This document shows positions 18,325 through 26,949 of a stretch of DNA of 64,000 nt, in pieces. The translations under genes and the position numbers were made by a program. Location: assembly GCF_000214175.1 (NCBI RefSeq), contig NC_015564.1:1736001-1800000 (forward strand), in the 5' to 3' direction. Numbering within the stretch: position 1 is the first letter of the stretch; every line of letters starts with the position of its first letter. The DNA comes from Hoyosella subflava DQS3-9A1 (GTDB lineage: Bacteria > Actinomycetota > Actinomycetes > Mycobacteriales > Mycobacteriaceae). Under the pieces are notes generated by a model that was not told the origin of the DNA, made no database searches, and saw only the letters and a list, made by a program, of their open reading frames with translations.

Positions 18325-20937
18325 ATGCCAGCCAGGACTCAGACACGCACCACGCGCACACAATCCGCTCCACGCGGGTCGTCATCGCGTGCGTCACGCA
18401 GCCCTGCCCGTAAGTCCACTTCAGGGACATCGACCCAGAGATCGGCACGTCAGTCACCCCGCAAGCCTGCCTCGCGGGGCAGAGCACCCCGGCGCAAGAA
18501 CAGCCGGCCGCGTGGAGGTGGCGGTATGTCAGCAGTCCGCGTAGTTGGTCGCGGAATCGGATCGGGCTGGACGATGATCGCCCGCGGCGTAGGCGCGACC
18601 GCGCGAACAGTGGGACGTGCAGGCGATATCGACACCGGACACCGTCGCGACGGCGCGGGCCTAGCGCTTATCGCGATGGGGCTGATCATCGCCACGAGCG
18701 TGTGGGTATCCGCCGGCGGCCCGGTAGGGGAGTGGGTCAACACGGGCCTGCGATCAGCCTTCGGTTCGCCGGCGGCTCTTCTTCCTCTCGTTCTCCTCGT
18801 CATTGGTGTCACGGTGATGCGTACTGAGCCGAAGCCTGACGTCCGGCCGCGGCTGGTCCTTGGGGCAGTAATGCTCGGAGCAGGAGTTCTGGGGCTATGG
18901 CACGTTTTGTCCGGTGCCCCCGACGAAGCCGCCGCTCGGAGAAACGCGGGTGGCTTCTTCGGATTCATCGCGGGTGGCCCGCTCAGTGAGGGCCTCACCG
19001 TGTGGCTCGCGACACCGCTGCTCGTGTTCGCTGTGGTGTTCGGTGTCCTGTTGCTGACAGGAACTACCGTGCGGGAACTGCCCGCACTGCTCGCCCGGGC
19101 CCGGGAGCGCATGTTCCCTGTTCATGATCTGCATCAAGGGGCTGATCAGATCACCCTTGACGACGAAGCGCCGGTTGAGCGTTTGCGACGGCCATCCCGC
19201 AGGCGCCAGTCGTCGGGTGCGTCGGGCAAGTCCGCCGCCAGCGGTGACAGTCAGCCAACTCTGGACGACGTGACGCCGGAGCCACTACCGGCGACAGACG
19301 AGCCTCCGATGCCGGAGCCGAAACGCCGTCCACTGCGGTTGCCTATCCCGATGAAGACTTCAGCTGAAGGCGAGGCTGAACCGGCGCCCAAGGACTCGGG
19401 TAAAAACAAGGGTTTCGGAAAAATCGTCGACCGGAAGCCCGAAGGCAACTACAAGCTGCCACCCGGAAAACTGTTGACCAAGGGTGACCCGCCCAAGCTG
19501 CGCAGCACCGCGAATGACGCGATGATCGAGGCGATCACCGGCGTGCTCGAGCAGTTCAAGATCGATGCCGCGGTGACGGGATACACGCGCGGTCCGACCG
19601 TCACCCGCTACGAAGTTGAACTTGGCCCGGGGGTGAAGGTCGAGAAGATCACGCAGCTTGCGCGCAATATCGCGTATGCAGTCGCGACCGACAATGTGCG
19701 GTTGCTCGCTCCGATACCTGGCAAGTCAGCTGTGGGTATCGAGGTGCCGAATACTGACCGTGAGATGGTGCGTCTGGCCGATGTGCTGGCTGCGCCGTCG
19801 ACGCGCAAGGACCATCATCCGCTCGTTATCGGCCTGGGCAAGGACATCGAAGGTGAGTTCGTTTCGGCGAACTTGTCGAAAATGCCGCACCTGCTCGTCG
19901 CTGGTTCCACCGGTTCGGGTAAGTCGAGTTTCGTCAACTCCATGCTCGTCTCGCTTCTCGCCCGAGCGACGCCGGACGAAGTGCGCATGATCCTTATCGA
20001 CCCGAAAATGGTCGAGCTCACGCCCTACGAGGGCATCCCGCACCTGATTACGCCGATCATCACGCAGCCGAAGAAGGCCGCTGCGGCGCTCGCTTGGCTG
20101 GTCGAAGAGATGGAACAGCGGTACCAGGATATGCAGGCGAGCCGGGTGCGTCATATCGACGATTTCAATGCCAAAGTGCGGTCGGGCGATATTACGACGC
20201 CCCTCGGGAGTGAACGAGAATACCGCCCGTATCCGTACATTCTCGCTATCGTCGACGAGTTGGCGGACCTGATGATGACGGCGCCGCGAGACGTGGAGGA
20301 CGCCATCGTCCGGATCACCCAGAAAGCCCGCGCGGCAGGTATCCACCTCGTGCTCGCCACCCAGCGTCCGTCAGTGGACGTTGTCACCGGCCTTATCAAG
20401 ACGAACGTGCCGTCGCGGCTGGCATTCGCGACATCGTCACTCACGGACTCGCGGGTCATCCTGGATCAGCCTGGCGCCGAGAAGCTCATCGGCATGGGTG
20501 ATGGACTGTTCCTGCCGATGGGTGCCGGTAAGCCTGTTCGCTTACAGGGTGCGTTCGTCACCGACGAGGAAATTCACGGGATAGTCGACTTCTCGAAGAC
20601 GCAGGCGGAACCCGAGTACCAGGAGGGTGTCACCACCGCGAAACCTGGGGACAAGAAGGATATCGATTCCGACATTGGTGATGACCTCGACCATCTGTTG
20701 CAGGCGGTCGAACTTGTTGTGAGCAGTCAGTTCGGGTCCACCTCGATGCTCCAGCGCAAGCTCCGTGTCGGCTTTGCCAAGGCTGGGCGCCTGATGGACC
20801 TGATGGAAACACGGGGGATCGTCGGTCCGAGTGAAGGTTCGAAGGCCCGGGAGGTTCTCATCAAGCCGGACGAGCTCGACTCCGTACTGGCAGCCCTGAA
20901 TGGTGGCGGGGACGTAGGAGAAACATCACAGGGGTAA
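18325..20937 (+). CDS. ftsK: DNA translocase FtsK
   Basis: This septal DNA translocase has about 870 residues from the ATG at 18325. TTG/GTG codons at 18265 and just after could add 20 residues, and none has a clear Shine-Dalgarno. A very basic N-terminus (RTQTRTTRTQ, RAPRRKNSRPRGGG) precedes four membrane segments (roughly 112-252), then a Pro-rich linker and the RecA-like motor. The motor has Walker A AGSTGSGKS near 526-534 and Walker B ILAIVDELADLMM near 638. A C-terminal winged-helix gamma domain (SSQFGSTSMLQRKLRVGFAKAGRLMDLMETRGIVG) should read KOPS-like sites and activate XerCD at dif. Confidence 0.95.
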   Translation: MPARTQTRTTRTQSAPRGSSSRASRSPARKSTSGTSTQRSARQSPRKPASRGRAPRRKNSRPRGGGGMSAVRVVGRGIGSGWTMIARGVGATARTVGRAGDIDTGHRRDGAGLALIAMGLIIATSVWVSAGGPVGEWVNTGLRSAFGSPAALLPLVLLVIGVTVMRTEPKPDVRPRLVLGAVMLGAGVLGLWHVLSGAPDEAAARRNAGGFFGFIAGGPLSEGLTVWLATPLLVFAVVFGVLLLTGTTVRELPALLARARERMFPVHDLHQGADQITLDDEAPVERLRRPSRRRQSSGASGKSAASGDSQPTLDDVTPEPLPATDEPPMPEPKRRPLRLPIPMKTSAEGEAEPAPKDSGKNKGFGKIVDRKPEGNYKLPPGKLLTKGDPPKLRSTANDAMIEAITGVLEQFKIDAAVTGYTRGPTVTRYEVELGPGVKVEKITQLARNIAYAVATDNVRLLAPIPGKSAVGIEVPNTDREMVRLADVLAAPSTRKDHHPLVIGLGKDIEGEFVSANLSKMPHLLVAGSTGSGKSSFVNSMLVSLLARATPDEVRMILIDPKMVELTPYEGIPHLITPIITQPKKAAAALAWLVEEMEQRYQDMQASRVRHIDDFNAKVRSGDITTPLGSEREYRPYPYILAIVDELADLMMTAPRDVEDAIVRITQKARAAGIHLVLATQRPSVDVVTGLIKTNVPSRLAFATSSLTDSRVILDQPGAEKLIGMGDGLFLPMGAGKPVRLQGAFVTDEEIHGIVDFSKTQAEPEYQEGVTTAKPGDKKDIDSDIGDDLDHLLQAVELVVSSQFGSTSMLQRKLRVGFAKAGRLMDLMETRGIVGPSEGSKAREVLIKPDELDSVLAALNGGGDVGETSQG

Positions 20938-20942
20938 ATGTT

Positions 20943-20974
20943 CATCCCCGGCGAGCGCAATCTCGCCGGGGATG
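20943..20974 (+). terminator. Strong hairpin after ftsK
   Basis: CATCCCCGGCGAG and CTCGCCGGGGATG form a perfect 13-base-pair stem with a six-base loop (CGCAAT), starting 6 bases after the ftsK stop codon. No U-tract follows, as is usual for actinobacterial terminators. It separates ftsK from the riboswitch and terC. Confidence 0.7.
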
Positions 20975-20984
20975 GTTCAATGGA

Positions 20985-21140
20985 CCCACCGAAGGGGAGT
21001 ATCCCTCACGCGTTGGTGTCGTCATCACGACCGCAAGGTCCGGCGCCATCGGTTAGTTGCCTAGCTGGCGGATTTCCGTCGAGCGCTACGGCAGCTGGCG
21101 GGAGAGACCTCCGGAGTTCAGTCGTGTGAACCGGAGGTTT
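20985..21140 (+). promoter_or_regulatory. yybP-ykoY manganese riboswitch in the terC leader
   Basis: The leader contains hallmark pieces of the yybP-ykoY class: a 5' GAAGGGGAGTATCCC segment and a 3' GGGAGAGACCTCCGG segment around a structured core. CCTCCGG near 21109-21115 can pair with CCGAAGG (20989-20995) to close the aptamer. Alternatively it can pair with CCGGAGG (21131-21137), which is the terC Shine-Dalgarno. Mn2+ binding would favour the first pairing and free the ribosome site. The downstream gene is of the TerC/Alx family, a classic target of this riboswitch. Confidence 0.8.
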
Positions 21141-21145
21141 CGGAA

Positions 21146-22135
21146 ATGAATGTTCCATTGTGGATATGGGCAGCAACCATTGTTGCCATCATCGGGTTTT
21201 TTGTCTTCGACTTCTATGCTCACGTGAAGACACCGCACGCTCCGTCGCTGCGGGAGTCGGGGTTTTGGTCGGCGTTCTACATCACGCTAGCTGTGATCTT
21301 CGGGTTCATCGTGATGGGAGTATGGGGCACCCAGTACGGTGGCGAATACTTCGCGGGCTACATCACCGAGAAGGCGCTGTCGGTCGACAACCTGTTTGTC
21401 TTCGTGATCATCATGGCGACGTTCTCGATTCCGCGCGAATATCAGCAGAAGGTACTGCTCATCGGTATTGCGATGGCACTAGTTATGCGTGCCGGTTTTA
21501 TCGCTGTCGGTGCCGCGGCGATCAACAACTTCAGCTGGGTGTTCTACATCTTCGGCGCGTTTTTGCTGTTCACTGCATACAAGCTGATGAAGGACGCTGG
21601 CCACGAGGAAGAGGTCACCGAACAACGAGACTCGAAGATCATCCGATTCTCACGGCGGTTCCTCCCGACAACGGAGGAATACGACGGCGACAAGCTGGTC
21701 ACCAAAGTTGATGGTAAACGGCTCTTCACACCGCTAGCGCTCGCGCTGGTCGTCATCGGCTTCACGGATCTGCTTTTCGCCCTCGATTCGATCCCCGCTA
21801 TCTACGGCCTCACGCGCGAGCCGTACATTGTGTTCACCGCGAACGCCTTTGCGCTACTCGGCCTGCGTCAGTTGTACTTCCTCATCGGTGGCTTGCTTGA
21901 ACGTCTGGTCTACCTTTCCCACGGCCTGTCGATCATCCTTGGTTTCATCGGCGTCAAGCTCGTTCTGCATGCTCTGCACGAGAACGAGCTCCCGTTCATC
22001 AACAGCGGTGAGCCCGTACATGTCCCGGAAGTGACCACAGGCATATCGATGATCTTCATCGTGTCGGTGCTTGCCATCGTGACCATCGCGAGCCTCATCA
22101 AAACTCGGCACGAGAAGGTGAGCGAACTCAGCTGA
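21146..22135 (+). CDS. TerC/Alx-family membrane protein, probable Mn2+ exporter
   Basis: This 329-residue polytopic membrane protein has about nine hydrophobic segments. TerC-family motifs with acidic residues in membrane segments are visible: ITEKALSVDNLFVFVIIM and VVIGFTDLLFALDSIPAIYGLT, the likely metal-coordinating sites. The ATG is preceded by GGAGG at 8 bases. The upstream yybP-ykoY riboswitch strongly supports control by, and export of, Mn2+. Older annotations call these proteins tellurium resistance, which is not well founded for this subfamily. Confidence 0.9.
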   Translation: MNVPLWIWAATIVAIIGFFVFDFYAHVKTPHAPSLRESGFWSAFYITLAVIFGFIVMGVWGTQYGGEYFAGYITEKALSVDNLFVFVIIMATFSIPREYQQKVLLIGIAMALVMRAGFIAVGAAAINNFSWVFYIFGAFLLFTAYKLMKDAGHEEEVTEQRDSKIIRFSRRFLPTTEEYDGDKLVTKVDGKRLFTPLALALVVIGFTDLLFALDSIPAIYGLTREPYIVFTANAFALLGLRQLYFLIGGLLERLVYLSHGLSIILGFIGVKLVLHALHENELPFINSGEPVHVPEVTTGISMIFIVSVLAIVTIASLIKTRHEKVSELS

Positions 22136-22225
22136 TCTCCGGTGAAGTCGTATGGCAAAGTTGTCGAAAACGCGGTCTATTCGTTCGTCGCCATAGTGAC
22201 AGGAAGACCGACGAGGGAGATCATC

Positions 22226-22918
22226 ATGCATTACTTTGCCCTACTCATCGGTGCGGAGAACGAGAACGAGGTTCCCGGTACACCAGAATTCGAGGCGGCG
22301 GTAGCTGGCTACGAGGAGTTTGATCGGTGGGCCGGAGACTCCGTGGTCTGGGGAGTCGCGCTGCATTCCGTGAACGAGGGGATGCGCAGGAAGCCAGACG
22401 GCATGATCACGGACGGCCCGTTCACCGAATCCGCCGAAGTGGTGGGTGGCCTCTACGTCCTGGCTGCCGAAAATCTCGATGATGCAATCGAAATCGCGCG
22501 CCGAATCCCAGCTGCGATGGATGGAGCGATTGAAATGTGGCCGATGGCGGAATGGACGCTCTCGGACAACAGCTACAGCGAAAACTGGGTCGCACTCATC
22601 AGGGAACCCGCGAGCGATACACCAGATCCCGGCACCAGCGCGTGGGACAGTGGTGTTGCCGAACACGAGAAGTTCGGTAGCGCCGCACGTGAATGGCTAC
22701 GCGGCGGCGGTGCGCTTTACCCGTCGTCCGCCGCGACAACGATCCGCGTGCGAGACGGGAAATTGCTGCTCAGTGACGGTCCCTACATCGAGTCGGCCGA
22801 AGTCGTGAATGGGATCTACCTTTTCAAGTGCGACGAGGAAGAGGCCCGCGCGCTCGCGGCCCGCGTACCAACGGGTCCGCGGGGCGGAATTGAGATGCGA
22901 AAGGTCGTCTCATTCTGA
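22226..22918 (+). CDS. Tandem DGPF/YCII-domain protein, ECF42 partner
   Basis: This 230-residue protein begins MHYFALLIGAENENE, with GGGAG upstream of the ATG. It contains two YCII/DGPF units: the first with DGPFTESAEVVGGLYVL (about 60-76) and GAIEMWPM, the second with DGPYIESAEVVNGIYLF and GGIEMRKV near the C-terminus. DGPF proteins are the conserved neighbours of ECF42 sigma factors, and one such gene follows 7 to 10 bases downstream. The role is unproven, perhaps sensing or detoxifying a small molecule. Fusion of two copies in one chain is noteworthy. Confidence 0.85.
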   Translation: MHYFALLIGAENENEVPGTPEFEAAVAGYEEFDRWAGDSVVWGVALHSVNEGMRRKPDGMITDGPFTESAEVVGGLYVLAAENLDDAIEIARRIPAAMDGAIEMWPMAEWTLSDNSYSENWVALIREPASDTPDPGTSAWDSGVAEHEKFGSAAREWLRGGGALYPSSAATTIRVRDGKLLLSDGPYIESAEVVNGIYLFKCDEEEARALAARVPTGPRGGIEMRKVVSF

Positions 22919-22925
22919 GGCAGGT

Positions 22926-24185
22926 GTGGTGCAGAGTCTGATCGAGTCGGTGTTTCGGGCCGAGAGCGGCCGGGCACTCGCGACTGTCGCGGCGATTACG
23001 CACAGTCTTGACCTTGCTGAAGACGCGGTGCAGGAGGCGTTCGTGGATGCCTTGCGGTCCTGGGCTGATGAGGGTATCCCCGAGCGCCCCGGCGCCTGGA
23101 TCACGACTGCCGCGCGGAATCGGGCTATCGATCGGGTGCGACGCGAGTCGAAGCGGCCACAACGGGAACAATTAGCGCAGCTGACCGCTGCTGCTGAGAT
23201 GGCTGGGGCCGGGCCGGAGTCCGCGGAAGACCACGAACTCCAGTTGCTCTTCACGTGCTGTCATCCGGCCCTTGCACGACCAGCCAGGATAGCGCTGACA
23301 CTCCGCCTCGTTTTCGGCCTGTCAGCAGAAGAAATTGCACGGCTCGTCCTCGATGCAGAGTCGACAGTCGCGCAGCGTCTCAGCCGGGCGAAAGCAAAGA
23401 TCCGGACTGCTGGAATCCCATTGAGGGTCCCGCCACGTGAGCTCTTTGCCGAGCGACTGCCCTCGGTCCTGTCATGCATTTACCTGACATTCACTGAGGG
23501 TTACGCACCTGCAGCGGGCGACGCCGTAATCCGGGCTGACCTGTGCCGTGAGAGTATTCGGCTCGCGCGGCTCGTTCATCGCGTGACGCCGGAGGATAGC
23601 GAAGCCGAAGCGCTGCTCGCCCTATTGCTTCTCCAGGACAGCCGCCGGGCTGCCCGGATGGATTCTGCGGGGAGTGTCATTCCGATTGAAGATCAGGATC
23701 GGGACTCCTGGGACAAGATGAAGGCCCAGGCGGGGCTAGCGCACCTCAGATCTGCTGCGGTCCGCGGTCACGGCCCCTACCTGCTTCAAGCGGTGATCGC
23801 TTGTGCGCACACGATGGCTCCGTCGTTCAGTCAGACCGACTGGGCGACAATCGTCGCGGCGTACGATCAGCTGCTCGATCACCAGGACTCCCCCGTGGTG
23901 CGGCTGAACCGCGCCATCGCCCTTGGGTTTCGAGATGGCTACACCGCTGGTCTTGAGGAGCTCGACACGCTCGCCGCAGACACGCGACTGGCGCGGTCAC
24001 ACATATTCCACGCGGCGCGGGCCGACCTTTGCCGTCGCGCGGGGCGGAACACTGACGCGGCACGCAGTTACGAAGAAGCGCTTCGTGCCGTCAAGAACTC
24101 AGCCGTGCGGGCCTTCCTGGAACGGCGCCTCCAGGAGGTTCAGTCGGACAGTGCGCCCAGCACAGGGGACCACTCACGGATCTGA
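22926..24185 (+). CDS. ECF42-type RNA polymerase sigma factor with C-terminal extension
   Basis: This protein has about 419 residues from a GTG at 22926 (22929 is equally likely), with GAGG just upstream overlapping the previous stop. Sigma region 2 (ITHSLDLAEDAVQEAFVDALRSW) and region 4 (RLVFGLSAEEIARLVLDAESTVAQRLSRAKAKI) are followed by a long C-terminal domain with FTEGYAP and TPR-like helices. That architecture defines ECF42. No membrane anti-sigma factor is adjacent, consistent with the group, where the C-terminal extension is thought to control activity. It forms an operon with the tandem DGPF protein. Confidence 0.88.
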   Translation: MVQSLIESVFRAESGRALATVAAITHSLDLAEDAVQEAFVDALRSWADEGIPERPGAWITTAARNRAIDRVRRESKRPQREQLAQLTAAAEMAGAGPESAEDHELQLLFTCCHPALARPARIALTLRLVFGLSAEEIARLVLDAESTVAQRLSRAKAKIRTAGIPLRVPPRELFAERLPSVLSCIYLTFTEGYAPAAGDAVIRADLCRESIRLARLVHRVTPEDSEAEALLALLLLQDSRRAARMDSAGSVIPIEDQDRDSWDKMKAQAGLAHLRSAAVRGHGPYLLQAVIACAHTMAPSFSQTDWATIVAAYDQLLDHQDSPVVRLNRAIALGFRDGYTAGLEELDTLAADTRLARSHIFHAARADLCRRAGRNTDAARSYEEALRAVKNSAVRAFLERRLQEVQSDSAPSTGDHSRI

Positions 24186-24433
24186 ACGCCATGGATGAAA
24201 CCACCGGTCGCGAAAGGATCATCGGCGAGCAGTTTGCGCAGCGCATCAACGTCACCGATCTTGTCGGCGGCGACGAGGATGAGCGCGCCCGTGCCGTCCG
24301 CGAAAGCCCCAGCGGACACAACGACACCGGTTGAAACGAGCCCTGACAGCCATGAGCGGTGGTCAGGACGAGCGGCCAGCCGAGCATCCGCGTCCTCTCC
24401 CGAGTAGGTGTATTCCACTGCGAACATCCGCAT
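24140..24433 (-). CDS. YciI-family protein
   Basis: This 97-residue protein begins MRMFAVEYTYSGEDADARLAARPDHRSWLSGLVSTG and has the YciI fold layout with DPFATGGFIHGVQIREWSPV at the C-terminus. Like the DGPF partner protein it belongs to the YCII superfamily. It is encoded convergently with the sigma factor, and the two genes overlap by 46 bases at their 3' ends. Its function is unknown. YciI proteins have a conserved Asp/His pocket, here represented by H25 and D72. Confidence 0.8.
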   Translation of the reverse strand: MRMFAVEYTYSGEDADARLAARPDHRSWLSGLVSTGVVVSAGAFADGTGALILVAADKIGDVDALRKLLADDPFATGGFIHGVQIREWSPVLGALSD

Positions 24434-24450
24434 ATAGGTTTCGCCTCCGC

Positions 24451-24987
24451 TCAGAGTTCCCGCAACATGCGCGTGTTGCCTAGCGTATTGGGCTTGACGT
24501 AACTGAGGTCGAGAAACTCGGCGACACCTGTGTCGTAAGACCTGCGCATTTCTGTGAATACTTCGGATGTGACAGGGGTTCCATCGATCTCGGTGAACCC
24601 CAGCTGGGAGAAGAACTTCACTTCAAACGTCAATACAAAGACACGCTGCAGGCCGAGGTCGCGGGCGGTCTCGATGAGCTGGGACACGACGGCACGCCCG
24701 GAACCACAGCCTTTATGCGCTGGATCGACCGCGACGGTGCGCACTTCCCCGAGGTCGGACCAGAGTACGTGCAGCGCCCCACACGAAATGATGTCGTCTT
24801 CGCGTTCGGCGACCCAGAACTCCTGCACCGATTCGTAGAGGGTGACCAGGTTCTTTTCCAGGAGGATCTTGGGTGCGTAAATGTCGATAAGGCGCTTGAT
24901 CTTGGGTACGTCTGCGGTACGGGCGCGGCGCACGATGAACTCCGGATATCGAGACACCTCAGGCTCCCTGCGACCGTAATTTTCCAT
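24451..24987 (-). CDS. argA: GNAT acetyltransferase, probable N-acetylglutamate synthase (Rv2747-like)
   Basis: This 178-residue GNAT protein begins MENYGRREPEVSRYPEFIVRRART. The acetyl-CoA loop is EVRTVAVDPAHKGCGSGRAVV (Q/RxxGxG/A type), and FFSQLGFTEI is near the end. Its position between ftsK and pgsA3 matches the short mycobacterial ArgA (Rv2747), which lacks the amino-acid kinase domain and makes N-acetylglutamate for arginine synthesis. The longer ATG at 25029 would overlap the divergent pgsA promoter. A TAGTCT box 8 to 10 bases before the ATG suggests a leaderless transcript. Confidence 0.8.
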   Translation of the reverse strand: MENYGRREPEVSRYPEFIVRRARTADVPKIKRLIDIYAPKILLEKNLVTLYESVQEFWVAEREDDIISCGALHVLWSDLGEVRTVAVDPAHKGCGSGRAVVSQLIETARDLGLQRVFVLTFEVKFFSQLGFTEIDGTPVTSEVFTEMRRSYDTGVAEFLDLSYVKPNTLGNTRMLREL

Positions 24988-25029
24988 GTCGGCAAGACTA
25001 GCGGGAAAGCTGCCAGATACGCTGAGCAT

Positions 25030-25695
25030 GTGGCAATCAGTGACGATTCAGGATCTTCCGCACAGCCGGGTAATTCGCGCGTGGGCGGCGGCACACACAG
25101 CCTGCCGCATCCACCTGCGGAGCACGGTGCTGTGCCGGTGCTGAATGCCGCCAATGTTCTGACAATGATCCGCATCCTGATAGTTCCGCTCTTCCTCGTA
25201 GCGTTACTGGTCGACAGCGGCCAGTCGACAGTCTGGCGCGTGACGGCGGCGCTGCTCTTCGTCATTGCTGCCGTGACCGACCGGATTGACGGGCAAGTAG
25301 CCCGAAAATACGGCTTGGTCACCGACTTCGGCAAAATTGCAGACCCGATTGCCGACAAGGCGCTGATGGGCGGTGCGCTCGTCGGTTTGTCTATTCTCGG
25401 AGACCTCAGCTGGTGGATTACGGGGATCATTCTCTTTCGTGAACTCGGAATTACCGTGCTGCGATTCTGGGTAATTCGCCACGGCGTGATCCCCGCGAGT
25501 CGAGGCGGGAAGCTCAAGACGCTCGTCCAGACCATCGCAATCGGCTTCTATCTGTTCCCCTTGCCCGACTGGGTGTCGCCGATCAGCATGACGCTCATGG
25601 CGCTTGCTGTCATCATCACCGTGGTCACCGGCCTCGATTACGTCGTTCAGGCGCTTCAACTCCGGCGGCATGGCAGGAAACACGCACATCGATGA
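25030..25695 (+). CDS. pgsA: CDP-diacylglycerol-glycerol-3-phosphate phosphatidyltransferase family (PgsA3-like)
   Basis: This 221-residue membrane enzyme starts at a GTG at 25030. The CDP-alcohol phosphotransferase signature DRIDGQVARKYG followed by GKIADPIADK has all the required acidic residues (DxxDGxxAR...GxxxDxxxD). About 40 N-terminal residues are polar and low-complexity before the first membrane segment (NVLTMIRILIVPLFLVALLV). It should make phosphatidylglycerophosphate for anionic phospholipids. It overlaps cinA by 4 bases, so the two are coupled. The gene is divergent from argA with only about 42 bases between them. Confidence 0.9.
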   Translation: MAISDDSGSSAQPGNSRVGGGTHSLPHPPAEHGAVPVLNAANVLTMIRILIVPLFLVALLVDSGQSTVWRVTAALLFVIAAVTDRIDGQVARKYGLVTDFGKIADPIADKALMGGALVGLSILGDLSWWITGIILFRELGITVLRFWVIRHGVIPASRGGKLKTLVQTIAIGFYLFPLPDWVSPISMTLMALAVIITVVTGLDYVVQALQLRRHGRKHAHR

Positions 25696-26195
25696 TCGCC
25701 TATGACATTCTCGCCGAGAGCACTGGCGCCGATCTGCTGGTCGCTGCGCTGCTGCGACGACACGAAACAATTGCGTGCGCTGAGTCGCTGACCGCCGGTC
25801 TGGCCAGTGCTGCTCTCGCCGGCATCCCGGGGGTAAGCGACGCACTCCGCGGTGGGGTGGTCGTCTACTCGACCGACGCGAAGCGCATCCTGGCTGACGT
25901 GTCTCAAGAGGCACTTGATGCCGAAGGTGCTGTGTCTGCGGCTACTGCCGAACTCATGGCGGAAAGAATCCGGCTGAAGCTTGATGCCACCTGGGGTTTG
26001 TCGCTGACTGGTGTGGCCGGCCCTGATCCTCAGGAAGGTGTGCTCCCGGGAACGGTGTATGTCGGGATTAGTGGCGCCGGGGTGTCTCGCTCGACGAAAC
26101 TTGCCCTGCAGGGCGACCGCTGGAATGTCCGGCTCATGGCGGTCGCACGCGCGTTTGGTGAGGTCCTTATCGAACTGAGTGAGGAACGCGTCTAG
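25692..26195 (+). CDS. cinA: CinA C-terminal domain protein (PncC-type NMN amidohydrolase)
   Basis: This 167-residue protein consists of the CinA C-terminal domain alone, with the motifs TIACAESLTAGL, GGVVVYSTDAK and GVAGPDPQEGVLPGTVYVGI. Stand-alone copies can deamidate nicotinamide mononucleotide as PncC does. It sits between pgsA and clgR as in mycobacteria, and its ATG overlaps the pgsA stop (ATGA). The N-terminal MoaB-like domain of full CinA is absent. Confidence 0.9.
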   Translation: MIAYDILAESTGADLLVAALLRRHETIACAESLTAGLASAALAGIPGVSDALRGGVVVYSTDAKRILADVSQEALDAEGAVSAATAELMAERIRLKLDATWGLSLTGVAGPDPQEGVLPGTVYVGISGAGVSRSTKLALQGDRWNVRLMAVARAFGEVLIELSEERV

Positions 26196-26236
26196 AGTCA
26201 GTACCAAGCGCCGCGAACGATCCGGAAGTACTGGCT

Positions 26237-26263
26237 GGGAACCATCAGCGATTCTGGGACGTT
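26237..26263 (+). promoter_or_regulatory. SigE-type ECF promoter upstream of clgR
   Basis: GGGAACCA (26237-26244), then 15 bases, then CGTT (26260-26263) matches the mycobacterial SigE consensus GGGAACYA-N15-16-CGTT exactly. It lies 72 bases before the clgR start. In M. tuberculosis the clgR-pspA region is induced through SigE under envelope stress, so the match and the location agree. Confidence 0.7.
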
Positions 26264-26335
26264 GTATGGCAGGAAGCGCGCAGTCTGGCGTGAGTGCTCC
26301 AGGCTGTGTGTGCAAGGATTGGATGGAGGAGCGAC

Positions 26336-26752
26336 ATGGCGCTGCTGCTACGTGAGGCACTAGGCGACAGCTTGCGGCGCGTCCGTGTGTCTCAGAGCCG
26401 GACGCTGCGCGAGGTATCGAGCCTGGCGCGAGTCAGCCTAGGTTATCTCTCGGAAGTGGAGCGCGGAAGAAAAGAGGCGTCGAGCGAACTCCTCGCGTCG
26501 ATCTGTGACGCCCTCGACGTTGAACTCGCTGATGTGCTGTTCGATGTGAGCTCGCTACTCGCCGATGGGGTGGCTACGCGGTCAGGTGATCCCGTAGGCG
26601 CGACTCAAGGGCGCGCCAGCGGCGGTAGCGCTGCTGACGGCGCTGACAGAGGCCGTTCGCGCATGGTCATCCCGCAAGAAGCAAGCTCGGAGGGCATGGC
26701 GGACTCGCAGACATCAAAGAAGGCACCCGCCGGTGCGCTCGTTGCGGCCTGA
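26336..26752 (+). CDS. clgR: ClgR transcriptional activator
   Basis: This 138-residue protein starts [17 protein letters not shown], with GGAGGAGC just before the ATG. The helix-turn-helix [35 protein letters not shown] is the diagnostic ClgR/XRE segment, followed by LADVLFDVS and a polar tail of about 60 residues. ClgR activates clp protease genes and the psp region in mycobacteria and corynebacteria. The tail ends GALVAA, a nonpolar C-terminus of the type read by Clp protease, in keeping with the conditional proteolysis known for this regulator. Confidence 0.92.
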   Translation: MALLLREALGDSLRRVRVSQSRTLREVSSLARVSLGYLSEVERGRKEASSELLASICDALDVELADVLFDVSSLLADGVATRSGDPVGATQGRASGGSAADGADRGRSRMVIPQEASSEGMADSQTSKKAPAGALVAA

Positions 26753-26779
26753 ACATAAGCTTGTTTTTCTGCTCACCCG

Positions 26780-26844
26780 TCAGGGCGATCCCTGATGCGC
26801 CGTGCCCAATTAGCGGATAGATTCAGAGGAAGACCTTCGGGTCT
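26780..26844 (+). other. Two short hairpins between clgR and pspA
   Basis: TCAGGG-cgat-CCCTGA (26780-26795) and AGACC-ttcg-GGTCT (26831-26844) are perfect small stems in the 223-base clgR-pspA gap, the second with a UUCG tetraloop. They may attenuate or partly terminate clgR transcripts, or be processing sites. Neither has a U-tract. Confidence 0.35.
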
Positions 26845-26932
26845 GCGTTGACATGCCACAAGGCAATTGAGCGGCAGGGTACTTTATCTGGCCAGCGGTG
26901 CTGACACTGGACTGATATTGGGCCGACATAGA

Positions 26933-26949
26933 GTCGCGAGAACCGCGAC
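26933..26949. promoter_or_regulatory. Palindrome upstream of pspA
   Basis: GTCGCG-agaac-CGCGAC is a perfect inverted repeat with six-base arms, 27 bases before the pspA ATG. The CGC...GCG halves recall ClgR sites, but the spacing between them is 7 rather than the usual 5, so assignment to ClgR is tentative. Confidence 0.4.

Noticed and set aside
26933-26949. Calling the pspA palindrome a ClgR site
   Set aside because: ClgR sites have CGC and GCG halves 5 bases apart; here the spacing is 7, so only a generic palindrome is reported.
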